64,000 nucleotides of DNA, taken from the NCBI GenBank assembly GCA_964615335.1, contig CAZTMT010000014.1, forward strand, positions 1-64,000. Direction: 5' to 3'. This stretch comes from HR10 sp964615335. GTDB lineage: Bacteria; Acidobacteriota; Blastocatellia; HR10. The notes under the pieces are model-generated. The model was given only the letters and a program-made list of their open reading frames with translations, was not told where the DNA came from and made no database searches. The position numbers and the translations under genes are program-made. Position 1 is the stretch's first letter, and every line of letters begins with the position of its first letter. Below, one piece after another: positions 45,899-54,205 of the stretch.

Positions 45899-47107
45899 AT
45901 GGAACGCGCTGCGGAAAAAAGTGCCACGACCGATCTTGGAGAAGAGCGCCGGTTCCTCTGGCGCATCTTCCTTCTGGGGCTTGGCCTGCGCGTGGCTGTC
46001 GCCTCGCTCATTGCGCTTTTAGGGCTCGAAGAGTTCTTCGGAGGAGATGCGCAGACTTACGATTGGGTGGGGTGGGCGATCGCCCGTTTCTGGTCGGGCG
46101 AGTCGGCCTTTTCCGTTCGACCGGCCGGCCAGCCCGGATACTTCTACGTCGTCGCCGCTTTCTACTTCGTCTTCGGGCATGCGCCTTTCCTTGGTGTTCT
46201 CGTCAACTGCGTCCTCGGGGCCTGCCATGCTCTTCTTGTGTATCGGATCGCCGCCCTGACCTTCGACCGGCATGTCGCGCGCGGAGCCGCCCTGTTGACC
46301 GCCTGCTTCCCCTCGCTTGTTCTCTGGTCGGCGCAGCTTTTGAAAGATGCTCTGGTGATCTTCTGCACGCTTCTCTCCATCCGCGCCGTCCTGATCCTGC
46401 ACCGAAGATTCTCCCTTCTTCACTTCGGGCTCTTTCTGATCGCCCTGCTCGCTCTGCATCCGCTGCGCAATTATGTTTTCTACGTCGTCGCGCTCGCGGC
46501 GCTTCTCTCCTTCATCGGGTACAAGCGTCCGACGGGGCTTCTTGTGCATTCGGTTCTCGTTCTGGCCTTCTTGCTCATCTTGAGCACCACGGGCTTCCTA
46601 GAGCGGGAGCTTCAGGATCTTTCGATCGAGAACGTCTTGGAGCAGATTCACCTCTCTCGAACGAAGCTGGCGCGATTCGCGCAATCCGGGTACGCGCCGG
46701 AGGCGGATGTCTCCACCCTGGGCGGAGCCTTGCGTTTCCTCCCGATCGGGTTGATCTATCTCTTTCTGGCCCCCTTCCCCTGGTCGGTCGCGAACGTGCG
46801 TCAGGCGATCACGCTGCCGGAGATGCTCCTCTGGTGGGGGATGCTCCCCTATCTCCTGCGAGGGATTGTGTTCGCTGTGCGGAGGAAGCTGGCCGATACG
46901 TTCGCGATCCTGCTTTTTGTGGGCAGCCTGACGCTGCTGTATGCCCTCTTTCAAGGCAATGTGGGGACAGCCTATCGTCAACGGGCGCAAATTCTGGTCT
47001 TCCTCTTCATCTTCATCGTTGCCGGCTGGCAGCGGCAGAGGCTCTCTCGCGCAGCCGGCCGAGAGGAAGGACACGGGGAAGAGGTGCCGGCTGTGATTCG
47101 CGGATGA
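45899..47107 (+). CDS. Polytopic membrane protein, GT-C/ArnT-like glycosyltransferase candidate
   Basis: About 402 aa with around ten hydrophobic spans. An early acidic pair after the first span (FFGGDAQTYDWVGWAIA) and the segment RPAGQPGYFYVVAAFYFVFG resemble the first extracytoplasmic loop of GT-C/PMT-like glycosyltransferases, where an Asp is catalytic. That assignment is from layout only. ATG 45899 lies 5 nt after asnB; the frame is open to 45536 but inside asnB. It overlaps the downstream GT4 gene (ATGA), indicating a shared glycan pathway. Confidence 0.72.
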   Translation: MERAAEKSATTDLGEERRFLWRIFLLGLGLRVAVASLIALLGLEEFFGGDAQTYDWVGWAIARFWSGESAFSVRPAGQPGYFYVVAAFYFVFGHAPFLGVLVNCVLGACHALLVYRIAALTFDRHVARGAALLTACFPSLVLWSAQLLKDALVIFCTLLSIRAVLILHRRFSLLHFGLFLIALLALHPLRNYVFYVVALAALLSFIGYKRPTGLLVHSVLVLAFLLILSTTGFLERELQDLSIENVLEQIHLSRTKLARFAQSGYAPEADVSTLGGALRFLPIGLIYLFLAPFPWSVANVRQAITLPEMLLWWGMLPYLLRGIVFAVRRKLADTFAILLFVGSLTLLYALFQGNVGTAYRQRAQILVFLFIFIVAGWQRQRLSRAAGREEGHGEEVPAVIRG

Positions 47108-48234
47108 GGCGGATTCGGGTTCTCGCTCTGGCTTCCTATCCGATCGAAGCGGCCGCGACTCGCTATCGCGTCGCGCAGTACGAGCGATGGCTCGCGCGCG
47201 AGGGGATCGAGTGTGTGCTCCATTCTTTTCTCTCGCGCGAGACCTTCGCCGTGCTCTACGAACGCGGGCATCTGCGGGAGAAGCTTCTGGGGGTCGCGAG
47301 CGCTCTTGTGCGGAGTCCGCGCGCGCTGCTCCGGGCTGCGCGATCGGACGTCGTCTGGATTCAGCGCGAGGCCGCTCCGGCGGGGCCGCCGGTTCTGGAG
47401 TGGTTCATCGCCCGGGTCCTGCGCAAGCCGATCCTGCTGGATCTGGACGATGCGACCTTCATCCCCTACGTGAGCCCCACATACGGACCCTGGATTCGCC
47501 CTCTCAAATGGTTCGGCAAAACGGATCGCCTCCTGGCGTGGGCGACGCTGGTCATCGCGGGAAACCGCTTCATCGCCCAGTATACGCGAGAGCGCGGCAA
47601 GGAGGTCCTTCTTCTGCCGACGATCGTGGACACGGATCAGTTCACACCCAGGGAGACACCTTCGGATCCTCCGGTGATCGGGTGGATCGGCACGCATTCG
47701 ACATTTCGATACGTGAAGCCGCTTCTGCCCATACTGGAGGAGTTAGGGCGAGACTTCACCTTTCGCGTGCGCTTGGTCGGAGGCACTGAACCCGTTCGAT
47801 TGCGCACGGTCCAGGTCGAGAATCTCCGCTGGGAGCTGGCGCGAGAGGTCGAGGATTTTCGCTCGCTGGACATCGGCCTGTATCCCCTTGGGGAAGACCC
47901 GTGGGCCTTCGGGAAATCAGGCCTGAAGGCAATCCAGTACATGGCCGTGGGCATCCCGACGGTCGCCTCGGCCGTGGGCGCGGTCACCGAGATCATCGAG
48001 GATGGGGTCACCGGGTTTCTCGTTCGCTCGCCGGAGCAATGGTACGACCGATTGCGGCGGCTCCTGCAGGATCCCGAGTTGCGACAGCAGATGGGACGAG
48101 CGGCCCGAGAGGCTGCCGTGCGCCGCTACAGCGTGGCTGCTCACGCTTGGGCGATTCTCCAGGCGATTCTCCGCTGCGCGCATTCTCGGGGATCTGAGGC
48201 ATCGCTTGTTGCGCCTCGGGAACTTCGGCATTGA
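47104..48234 (+). CDS. Glycosyltransferase, GT4 (group 1) family
   Basis: A 376-aa GT-B glycosyltransferase. The N-terminal domain starts RRIRVLALASYPIEAAATRYRV. The C-terminal Rossmann domain has PPVIGWIGTHSTFRYV and the nucleotide-sugar site GKSGLKAIQYMAVGIPTVASAVGAVTEIIEDG. Sugar and acceptor unknown. The frame is open upstream to 46063 inside the previous gene; ATG 47104 overlaps that gene's stop. With asnB and the membrane protein it looks like a small surface-glycan cassette. Confidence 0.9.
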   Translation: MRRIRVLALASYPIEAAATRYRVAQYERWLAREGIECVLHSFLSRETFAVLYERGHLREKLLGVASALVRSPRALLRAARSDVVWIQREAAPAGPPVLEWFIARVLRKPILLDLDDATFIPYVSPTYGPWIRPLKWFGKTDRLLAWATLVIAGNRFIAQYTRERGKEVLLLPTIVDTDQFTPRETPSDPPVIGWIGTHSTFRYVKPLLPILEELGRDFTFRVRLVGGTEPVRLRTVQVENLRWELAREVEDFRSLDIGLYPLGEDPWAFGKSGLKAIQYMAVGIPTVASAVGAVTEIIEDGVTGFLVRSPEQWYDRLRRLLQDPELRQQMGRAAREAAVRRYSVAAHAWAILQAILRCAHSRGSEASLVAPRELRH

Positions 48235-48273
48235 CTTTTCCGGGCGTCTGTAATAAAAGCAAGAGCCTAGGAG

Positions 48274-49731
48274 ATGACCGGAAACCAGGACAAGCTCCGC
48301 GAAGCCTGCGGCGTCTTCGGTATCTTCGACCATGAGGAAGCGGCGCGGCTGACCTACTATGGGCTCTACGCTCTGCAGCATCGGGGGCAGGAATCGGCGG
48401 GCATCGCGACATCGGACGGGGAGCGGCTCCATGTCGTGCGTGGCATGGGGCATGTGAGTGAGGTCTTTCGCGAGGAGACGTTCGCCGAGCTGCCGGGACG
48501 TCTGGCCATCGGGCACGTGCGGTATTCGACTGCGGGAGATGTGAGCCTTCGCGAAGCGCAACCTCTGCTGGTCAGCTTCCATGGAGGGCAGATCGCCGTC
48601 TGCCATAACGGGAACATACCCCGGGCCTTGCGCGTGCGGCAGGAGCTGGAGCGCCAGGGAGCGATCTTTCAATCCACCAGCGATACGGAGGTCGTGCTGC
48701 ATCTGATCGCGCGCTCGCGCGCTCCCGACCTGATCAGGGCGATCACCGAAGCCCTGGCGCACCTGGAGGGAGCATATTCGATGCTCTTTGCGACTCCCCG
48801 CGCGCTGATCGCCGTGCGCGATCCGCGCGGCTTTCGGCCGCTTCTGCTGGGGACACTCAATGGGGCGATCGTCTTCGCCTCCGAAAGCTGCGCCTTCGAT
48901 CTGATTGGGGCATCGCTTGTGCGCGATGTGGAGCCGGGAGAGATGCTCCTTGTCGAAGCGACCGGCATGCGCTCGCTCTTCCCCTTCCCCCGGTGCCGTC
49001 CGACGCAATGCATCTTCGAGCATGTGTACTTCTCGCGCCCGGACAGCATCGTCTTCGGGCGGCCCGTGAGTCGCTCCCGATATCTCCTGGGGCGCCTTCT
49101 GGCGCGCGAACATCCGGCCGCGGCCGACATCGTCGTCCCGGTCCCGGATTCGGGCGTGGCGGCGGCCATCGGCTACTCGATGGAATCGGGAATCCCGCTC
49201 GTCTTCGGTCTGGTGCGCAACCACTACGTCGGACGCACGTTCATCGAGCCGCGCGCAGCGATCCGGAACCTGCGCGTGAAGGTCAAGCTCAATCCCGTGC
49301 GGGAGCTGCTCGAGGATCGGCGCGTCGTCCTGGTGGACGATTCGATCGTGCGCGGCACGACGAGCCGCGAGATCGTGCAGATGATCCGCTCCGCAGGAGC
49401 CCGCGAAATCCACGTGCGCGTCAGTTGCCCCCCGACGATCGCTCCCTGCTACTACGGCATTGATACCCCACATCGGGATGAGCTGATCGCCGCGCAGATG
49501 TCCCTGGAAGAGATCCGCCGCTTTCTGGGAGCCGACAGCCTCGACTACCTGAGCTACGCCGCACTGCTGGAGGCCTGCGGCGATCCGGAAGACACGCGCT
49601 ACTGCACAGCTTGCTATACGGGCCGCTATCCGACCGAGATTGACCCGGAATATCACCCGCGCGATGTTGCTCGCCCCATGAGTGCGACCGGCGCGCCCGC
49701 TCTCTTGGCGCGCGATCGCTCCTCCGGCTGA
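48274..49731 (+). CDS. purF: Amidophosphoribosyltransferase
   Basis: First step of purine synthesis: PRPP and glutamine to phosphoribosylamine. A 485-aa enzyme with an 11-residue propeptide before the nucleophile Cys12 (REACGVFGIFD), RGQESAGIA, GHVRYSTAG and CHNGNIPRA in the glutaminase domain. The PRTase motif VVLVDDSIVRGTTSREIV follows. The Cys residues of the Bacillus-type [4Fe-4S] cluster are probably present (HVRVSCPPTIAPCYYG and CGDPEDTRYCTACYTG). TAGGAG precedes the start. The gene is 39 nt after the GT4 gene. Confidence 0.96.
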   Translation: MTGNQDKLREACGVFGIFDHEEAARLTYYGLYALQHRGQESAGIATSDGERLHVVRGMGHVSEVFREETFAELPGRLAIGHVRYSTAGDVSLREAQPLLVSFHGGQIAVCHNGNIPRALRVRQELERQGAIFQSTSDTEVVLHLIARSRAPDLIRAITEALAHLEGAYSMLFATPRALIAVRDPRGFRPLLLGTLNGAIVFASESCAFDLIGASLVRDVEPGEMLLVEATGMRSLFPFPRCRPTQCIFEHVYFSRPDSIVFGRPVSRSRYLLGRLLAREHPAAADIVVPVPDSGVAAAIGYSMESGIPLVFGLVRNHYVGRTFIEPRAAIRNLRVKVKLNPVRELLEDRRVVLVDDSIVRGTTSREIVQMIRSAGAREIHVRVSCPPTIAPCYYGIDTPHRDELIAAQMSLEEIRRFLGADSLDYLSYAALLEACGDPEDTRYCTACYTGRYPTEIDPEYHPRDVARPMSATGAPALLARDRSSG

Positions 49732-49745
49732 CCGAGTGAACGACC

Positions 49746-50939
49746 ATGGGGCGACGACACCACAGGACAGGAGGACGACGCTCGCGGCGAACGCTCTCGC
49801 TTCTTCTGCTGGGCAGTGCGCTTCTGGCCGCGGCGCTTCTGCTTCACTTCTTCGAGATCGGACGGCGTCCGCCTCCTCCCTCTCCGGGCGAGCTGACCAT
49901 CATCGCCCTCGATGTAGGACAAGGGGACAGTTTCCTCATCCTCACCCCGGAGCGCAAGGCCGTGCTCGTGGATGCCGGTCCGCCGGAAGCCGCCGAGCGC
50001 GTGCGCGAGGCGCTCGCTCGGTACGGGGTCACGCAACTGGATCTGGTCATCGCCACGCATCCGCACGCGGATCATATCGGCGGCATGGTGTCGGTGCTTG
50101 AAACCGTTCCCGTCCGGATGTTTCTGGACAGCGGGCAGCCCTATCCGACGCGCACATATACGCGCCTGCTCGAGACGATTCGCGCCCGAGGCATTCGCTT
50201 TGTGATCGCCGAAGCGGGACAGGAATTCGAGATCGGAACGGGCGTGACGCTCTCGATCCTGGCCCCCTCTTCTCCCCGTCTTCAGGGGACGCGCAGCGAT
50301 GAGAACGCCAATTCGATCGTCGCGCGCCTCTCCTATGGCGCCTTCTCGATGCTCCTGACCGGAGACAGCGAGCGCGAGACCGAAGAACGCTTGATCGAGC
50401 AGGACGCGCCCCTCACCGCGCGCGTGCTGAAGGTCGCTCATCATGGATCTCGCCATTCCACGACGCGACCGTTTCTGGAGCGCGTGCGCCCGGAGATCGC
50501 GATCATCTCCTGCGGCGCGGAGAACGACTACGGCCATCCGGCGCAAGAGACACTGGATCGGCTCCGCCACTGGGTGCGCCAGGTGCACCGCACGGATCTG
50601 GAGGGCGAGATCGTGCTCCGAAGCGATGGACGCCGCATCGAGGTTCAGACCGAACGCGCTGTGACGGCCGAAGAGCTGTGGCGCGGACGTCGCCCCCGCT
50701 TCCGCGCGGACGCCGAGCGCGCTCTTCCCGAACGCTCCGCGCGAGAACCCCGGGATGGAGAGTCCAAGCGATCCGGCGATCACTGGCCGAGGCTCCTGCA
50801 AGAGCTTCCCATCCCGCCTCCGATCCCGCAGGGATCCTCGCGCGCGACCTCCTGGACGCCTGAGAGAGCTGCCGACGCTCTCCCGAAGGTGGCCGGCCAT
50901 ACGGGCTCGGCCTTTCCGCACACGAGGAGGAGCCCATGA
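49746..50939 (+). CDS. Membrane-anchored metallo-beta-lactamase-fold hydrolase, ComEC C-terminal type
   Basis: A 397-aa protein with an N-terminal span (LSLLLLGSALLAAALLLHFFE) and a metallo-beta-lactamase domain like the detached C-terminal domain of ComEC/Rec2: LDVGQGDSFLIL, VIATHPHADHIGG, MLLTGDSERETEE and VAHHGSRHSTT. The C-terminal ~110 residues are Pro/Arg-rich and probably disordered. Such stand-alone proteins are thought to be extracytoplasmic nucleases or phosphodiesterases. The stop overlaps the DUF3006 gene, a frequent partner. Confidence 0.88.
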   Translation: MGRRHHRTGGRRSRRTLSLLLLGSALLAAALLLHFFEIGRRPPPPSPGELTIIALDVGQGDSFLILTPERKAVLVDAGPPEAAERVREALARYGVTQLDLVIATHPHADHIGGMVSVLETVPVRMFLDSGQPYPTRTYTRLLETIRARGIRFVIAEAGQEFEIGTGVTLSILAPSSPRLQGTRSDENANSIVARLSYGAFSMLLTGDSERETEERLIEQDAPLTARVLKVAHHGSRHSTTRPFLERVRPEIAIISCGAENDYGHPAQETLDRLRHWVRQVHRTDLEGEIVLRSDGRRIEVQTERAVTAEELWRGRRPRFRADAERALPERSAREPRDGESKRSGDHWPRLLQELPIPPPIPQGSSRATSWTPERAADALPKVAGHTGSAFPHTRRSP

Positions 50940-51175
50940 AGCTCGTCATTGATCGCATCGAGGACGACGTGGCCGTGTGTTACCTCTACGAAGACGATCG
51001 CGTTCGCTTCGACATCCCGCTTCGGTATCTGCCGCCGGGCGCGCGAGCCGGCGATCATCTGCGCGTCCATTTCGAGCTGGATCCGGAGAGCCGCCAACGC
51101 GAACAGGAGCGCGCCCAGCAGTTGCTGCGAGAGCTGACCCGGGAACAACCGCCTGAGAAACGGTTCCGGCTCTGA
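50936..51175 (+). CDS. DUF3006-type small protein
   Basis: A 79-aa protein with the family start MKLVIDRIEDDVAVC and the phrase DIPLRYLPPGARAGDHL, followed by a charged helix. The family has no known function but often follows a ComEC-like MBL gene, as here (ATGA overlap). It may be a regulator or chaperone of that enzyme; this is inferred from linkage only. It ends the long plus-strand run that began at 33.3 kb. Confidence 0.85.
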   Translation: MKLVIDRIEDDVAVCYLYEDDRVRFDIPLRYLPPGARAGDHLRVHFELDPESRQREQERAQQLLRELTREQPPEKRFRL

Positions 51176-51273
51176 ACGAGCGGCACCCCACCAATAAACT
51201 TGTGGCGCGAAGCCATGCGCGCAGAGGGCTTTTCGGACAGTCCCGTGGGCGCGTTCTTCCGAGGCCCCCTCGA

Positions 51274-51282
51274 TGGTATAAT
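51274..51282 (+). promoter_or_regulatory. Extended -10 promoter for fbp
   Basis: TGGTATAAT (51274-51282) is a perfect extended -10. The -35 is poor (TTCTTC near 51254). It lies 64 nt before the fbp ATG, in a 171-nt gap that otherwise shows nothing. Confidence 0.6.
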
Positions 51283-51346
51283 TGTGTCCCAGCTTGTGAG
51301 AGAGGAGGTCGGAGATTGGGCGAATGTCTCAAAAGGGGGGAGGACT

Positions 51347-52483
51347 ATGAAAGTCACGCTTTCTGTGATCAAGGCGGATGTCGGTTCCATCGGAGGACAT
51401 ACGCGTCCTTCTGAACGCATGCTTCACGTCGTGCGCGAGAGGGTTCAATCGGCCTGCTCGGGGCGACAGGGATTGCTTCTGGATGGGCTTGTCACCTTCA
51501 CAGGGGATGACATCGCGCTCATCATGAGTCACACGCATGGGGTCGGAGCACCGACCGTACACCGTTTCGCGTGGGAATGTTTTCTGGCCGCCACGGAGGT
51601 GGCTCGAAAACAGGGACTCTATGGAGCCGGGCAAGATCTTCTGGTAGACGCTCCTTCGGGAAACATTCGGGGAGCCGGTCCCGCCGTCGCCGAGATCGAA
51701 TTCGAGCGCGACCCGAACAGTAAGGATCGCCCCGCGGAAGCTTTCCTTGTGTTCGCCGCCGATAAATGCAGCCCGGGAGCGTACAACTATCCCCTCTACG
51801 CGGCCTTCTGCGATCCCATGCACAACGGGGGGTTGCTCCTGAACCCGAAGATGCATCGCGGCTTCACTTTCACGATCATTGACATGGACGCCAAGGATAA
51901 GGACCGGATCATCCGGCTCGACGTTCCCGAACGGATCTGGGATGTCGCCACGCTCCTTCAGAATCCGGACCGGTTTGCTGTCGAAGCGATCCACTCGCGC
52001 TACAAGCCTGATGAGCAGATCGTCTCGGTCTCGGCCACGCGCCTTCACAACATTGCCGGCCGATATACGGGCAAGGACGATCCGGTGGCGATCGTCCGCA
52101 CGCAAGGCATCTTTCCGGCACCGGAGGAGATCGTGGAGCCTTTCTTGCTTGGGCATTTCGTCGCCGGCGATGCCCGAGGCTCTCATGTGATGCCGCTGAT
52201 GCCCGTTCCCATCAACACGCCGGTGACTGGTCCCTTCTGCCTGCCCATCGTCTCCTGTCTGGCCTTCTCCATGGATGCCGAAGGACGATTCGCCGAAGAA
52301 TGCGTGGATATGTTCGGAGGGCCCGTGTGGGATCAGACGCGGTTGAAGGTGCAAGCCAAGGCCGACGAATGGCGCCGTCAGGGTTTCATCGGGCCGACGA
52401 TGGCCTCGCACACGGAGCTGGCTTACACGGGAATCGTGGAGACGCTCGAAGCTCTGGAGCGAGAGTTCGTCACCCGGGAATGA
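51347..52483 (+). CDS. fbp: Bifunctional fructose-1,6-bisphosphate aldolase/phosphatase (type V, archaeal-type)
   Basis: Combines triose phosphates to FBP and dephosphorylates it to fructose-6-phosphate, a one-way gluconeogenic enzyme of archaea and some thermophilic or deep-branching bacteria. The 378-aa protein begins MKVTLSVIKADVGSIGGH with the metal-binding Asp and His residues. It continues with DIALIMSHTHG, GLYGAGQDLL, SGNIRGAGPAVAEIEFE, FAADKCSPGAYNYPLY and GDARGSHVMPLMPVPINT, all family signatures. ATG 51347 is preceded by GGGGGGAGGAC; the frame is open to 51200. It lies just upstream of a convergent tRNA gene. Confidence 0.95.
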   Translation: MKVTLSVIKADVGSIGGHTRPSERMLHVVRERVQSACSGRQGLLLDGLVTFTGDDIALIMSHTHGVGAPTVHRFAWECFLAATEVARKQGLYGAGQDLLVDAPSGNIRGAGPAVAEIEFERDPNSKDRPAEAFLVFAADKCSPGAYNYPLYAAFCDPMHNGGLLLNPKMHRGFTFTIIDMDAKDKDRIIRLDVPERIWDVATLLQNPDRFAVEAIHSRYKPDEQIVSVSATRLHNIAGRYTGKDDPVAIVRTQGIFPAPEEIVEPFLLGHFVAGDARGSHVMPLMPVPINTPVTGPFCLPIVSCLAFSMDAEGRFAEECVDMFGGPVWDQTRLKVQAKADEWRRQGFIGPTMASHTELAYTGIVETLEALEREFVTRE

Positions 52484-52492
52484 CGGACATGG

Positions 52493-52567
52493 TCGGGACG
52501 GCCGGATTTGAACCGGCGACCTCTTGCACCCCAAGCAAGCGCGCTAACCAGGCTGCGCCACGTCCCG
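52493..52567 (-). tRNA. tRNA-Pro (anticodon GGG)
   Basis: On the minus strand the acceptor stem CGGGACG pairs with CGTCCCG. The D-arm is GCGC...GCGC, the anticodon arm is CTTGC-TTGGGGT-GCAAG with anticodon GGG, and the T-arm is GCCGG-TTCAAAT-CCGGC. The discriminator base is A, as expected for tRNA-Pro. CCA is not encoded. The gene is transcribed convergently with fbp; merR lies immediately upstream on the same strand. Confidence 0.97.
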
Positions 52568-52574
52568 ACCGATC

Positions 52575-53006
52575 TCACTTCTTCGGAGAAGTCATTATAT
52601 CATTTTGATTCAACATGGCCAACAGCTCTTCCAGTCCGCGCCGGACCTGCGCGATGACCTGATACACCCGCGGGGAGATCGAAGGAGGAACCGGAGCGTC
52701 GCCGGAGGTCTCGGCCCCTTCCGAAGGGGTCTCCGAAGGGAGGAGCCGGAAGCGCGACTCGGCAGCCAGACGCTTGCGCGCTCCCGCGATGGTGAACTTG
52801 TCTTCATAGAGGAGCTTCTTGATCTTGAGGATCAACTCGATATCCCGCCGCTTGTAGACCCTCTGTCCGGCGCGATTCTTCTCCGGAGCCAGTTGCGGGA
52901 ACTCCGTCTCCCAATAGCGCAAGACATGGGGTTGAACACCGGTGATCTCGCACACCTCGCCGATTTTGAAGTAGAGCTTATCCGGAATAGCTTTTCCGGG
53001 CTGCAT
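52575..53006 (-). CDS. MerR-family transcriptional regulator
   Basis: A 143-aa regulator with a winged-helix DNA-binding domain: YFKIGEVCEITGVQPHVLRYWETEFPQLAPEKNRAGQRVYKRRDIELILKIKKL. A Ser/Pro-rich linker and a short helix that could dimerise follow. There are no Cys residues arranged as a metal site in the C terminus. It is paired with an IHF/HU gene directly upstream, a linkage common in several phyla. It starts 63 nt after the ihf stop, with a hairpin between. Confidence 0.92.
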   Translation of the reverse strand: MQPGKAIPDKLYFKIGEVCEITGVQPHVLRYWETEFPQLAPEKNRAGQRVYKRRDIELILKIKKLLYEDKFTIAGARKRLAAESRFRLLPSETPSEGAETSGDAPVPPSISPRVYQVIAQVRRGLEELLAMLNQNDIMTSPKK

Positions 53007-53027
53007 ATACGGCTTCCTCTGCCTTGT

Positions 53028-53056
53028 GGGGGGAGCCTTTTCTGAAGGCTCTCCCC
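53028..53056 (-). terminator. Hairpin between ihf/hup and merR
   Basis: A GGGG..AGCCTT / AAGGCT..CCCC stem with a short loop. There is no strong T-tract. It may attenuate transcription from the IHF gene into merR. Confidence 0.4.
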
Positions 53057-53069
53057 TTGAAGACTCCTT

Positions 53070-53327
53070 TCAGGCCCGTAATGCTCGGGCCGGTCGAAAG
53101 ATCAAAACGCGCGTGGCGGGTTTCTTCCCCCCCGAAGGAGGACGCCCCCGACGCGACGTGCGCTCGACGACCTCCATAACCCCGACGCGTCCTAGGCAGA
53201 CGCGATGTCCCTGGGCCAGCCGCTGCTTGATGATCTCCAAAATCAGGTCCACCAGAGCCGTCGCCTCGCGCGTCGAAAGACCCCCATGCCGATTGTACAC
53301 CGCGCGCGCAATATCCGCTTTCGTCAT
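53070..53327 (-). CDS. HU/IHF-family DNA-binding protein
   Basis: An 85-aa histone-like protein: TKADIARAVYNRHGGLSTREATALVDLILEIIKQRL then the beta-arm region GHRVCLGRVGVMEVVERTSRRGRPP and a C-terminal RVLIFRPARALR. It bends DNA as a homo- or heterodimer. The arm ends in a Gly/Pro/Lys-rich stretch. ATG 53327 with GAGGGA 9 nt upstream is preferred over GTG 53333. It is co-oriented with merR. Confidence 0.92.
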   Translation of the reverse strand: MTKADIARAVYNRHGGLSTREATALVDLILEIIKQRLAQGHRVCLGRVGVMEVVERTSRRGRPPSGGKKPATRVLIFRPARALRA

Positions 53328-53333
53328 CGCCAC

Positions 53334-53679
53334 GATCCCTCACATCGGCATTATCTTACGGCTTTTCTCACCGTCTGTCAACGAATCGGCGAAAGAGGCA
53401 ATGCCTTCCGATCCCTGCCCGGTGGGTGGAAATCGCGCTTGACCCCCCGATGCCATTCGGGTAGCCTTTAGCCTCGGCTGCCTTCGAGGGGACGATGAGA
53501 GCGCAAAGGCTGAGGCCCATGCTCTGGTCGCTTGTGGCCACGGGGCTTTTAGGGAGATTCTCCCGTGTGGCCCGGCGCGAAACCGCGATAGCCGAAGGCC
53601 TTCTCTCACATTCCCCCTGGCCGCAGCTCTCTCCCCCATCTCCGGAAATGGGGATCTCGCCCACAGCAGGAAGTCGCCT
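53334..53679. other. Divergent gap between ihf/hup and nrdR
   Basis: 346 nt. A plus-strand reading frame of 62 codons (53495-53683) has one hydrophobic stretch and overlaps the nrdR ATG, but it has no recognisable motif or clear ribosome site, so I do not call it a gene. No strong promoter was found by eye. Confidence 0.4.
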
Positions 53680-54165
53680 ATGAAGTGCCCTTTCTGCGGA
53701 CATTTCGAAGATCGCGTCGTGGATTCGCGAGAGTCGCGCGAAGGCGACTCCATCCGGCGCCGTCGCGAATGCCTCAAGTGTGGCCGTCGCTTCACCAGCT
53801 ACGAGCGCATTGACGAAATCCCCTACATGGTCATCAAGAAGGACGGACGGCGAGAGCCCTTCGATCGCCAGAAGGTCCTCGCCGGGATCCTCAAAGCGTG
53901 CGAGAAGCGCCCCATCCCGATGGCAAAGATCGAAGCCATTGTGGATGCTGTCGAATCTTACGTGCGCACCTCTCCGGATCGCGAACGCCCGACCCAGAAG
54001 ATCGGCGAGCTGATCATGCGACGGCTCAAAGAGCTGGATAAGGTCGCGTACGTGCGCTTCGCTTCGGTCTATCTGGAATTCCAGGACGTCTCCGAATTCA
54101 TGGCCGAACTCAAGCGCCTGGTGCGAGGCAAGACCAAAACGTCCAAGAAATCGGCTCGCTCCTGA
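53680..54165 (+). CDS. nrdR: Transcriptional repressor NrdR
   Basis: Represses ribonucleotide reductase genes in response to ATP/dATP. A 161-aa protein with the N-terminal zinc ribbon CPFCG...CLKCGRRF and an ATP-cone domain (YMVIKKDGRREPFDRQKVLAGILKACEKRPI). The spacing and length match NrdR. Its targets are not in the window. It starts 352 nt from the divergent ihf gene. Confidence 0.95.
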   Translation: MKCPFCGHFEDRVVDSRESREGDSIRRRRECLKCGRRFTSYERIDEIPYMVIKKDGRREPFDRQKVLAGILKACEKRPIPMAKIEAIVDAVESYVRTSPDRERPTQKIGELIMRRLKELDKVAYVRFASVYLEFQDVSEFMAELKRLVRGKTKTSKKSARS

Positions 54166-54205
54166 GGGCGCGATCGCGTGGCTCTCAGGTCCAGGGGGCG
54201 CACCT

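Noticed and set aside
53495..53683. Possible 62-aa protein before nrdR
   Set aside because: No motif and no clear ribosome site; the overlap with the nrdR ATG alone is weak support.
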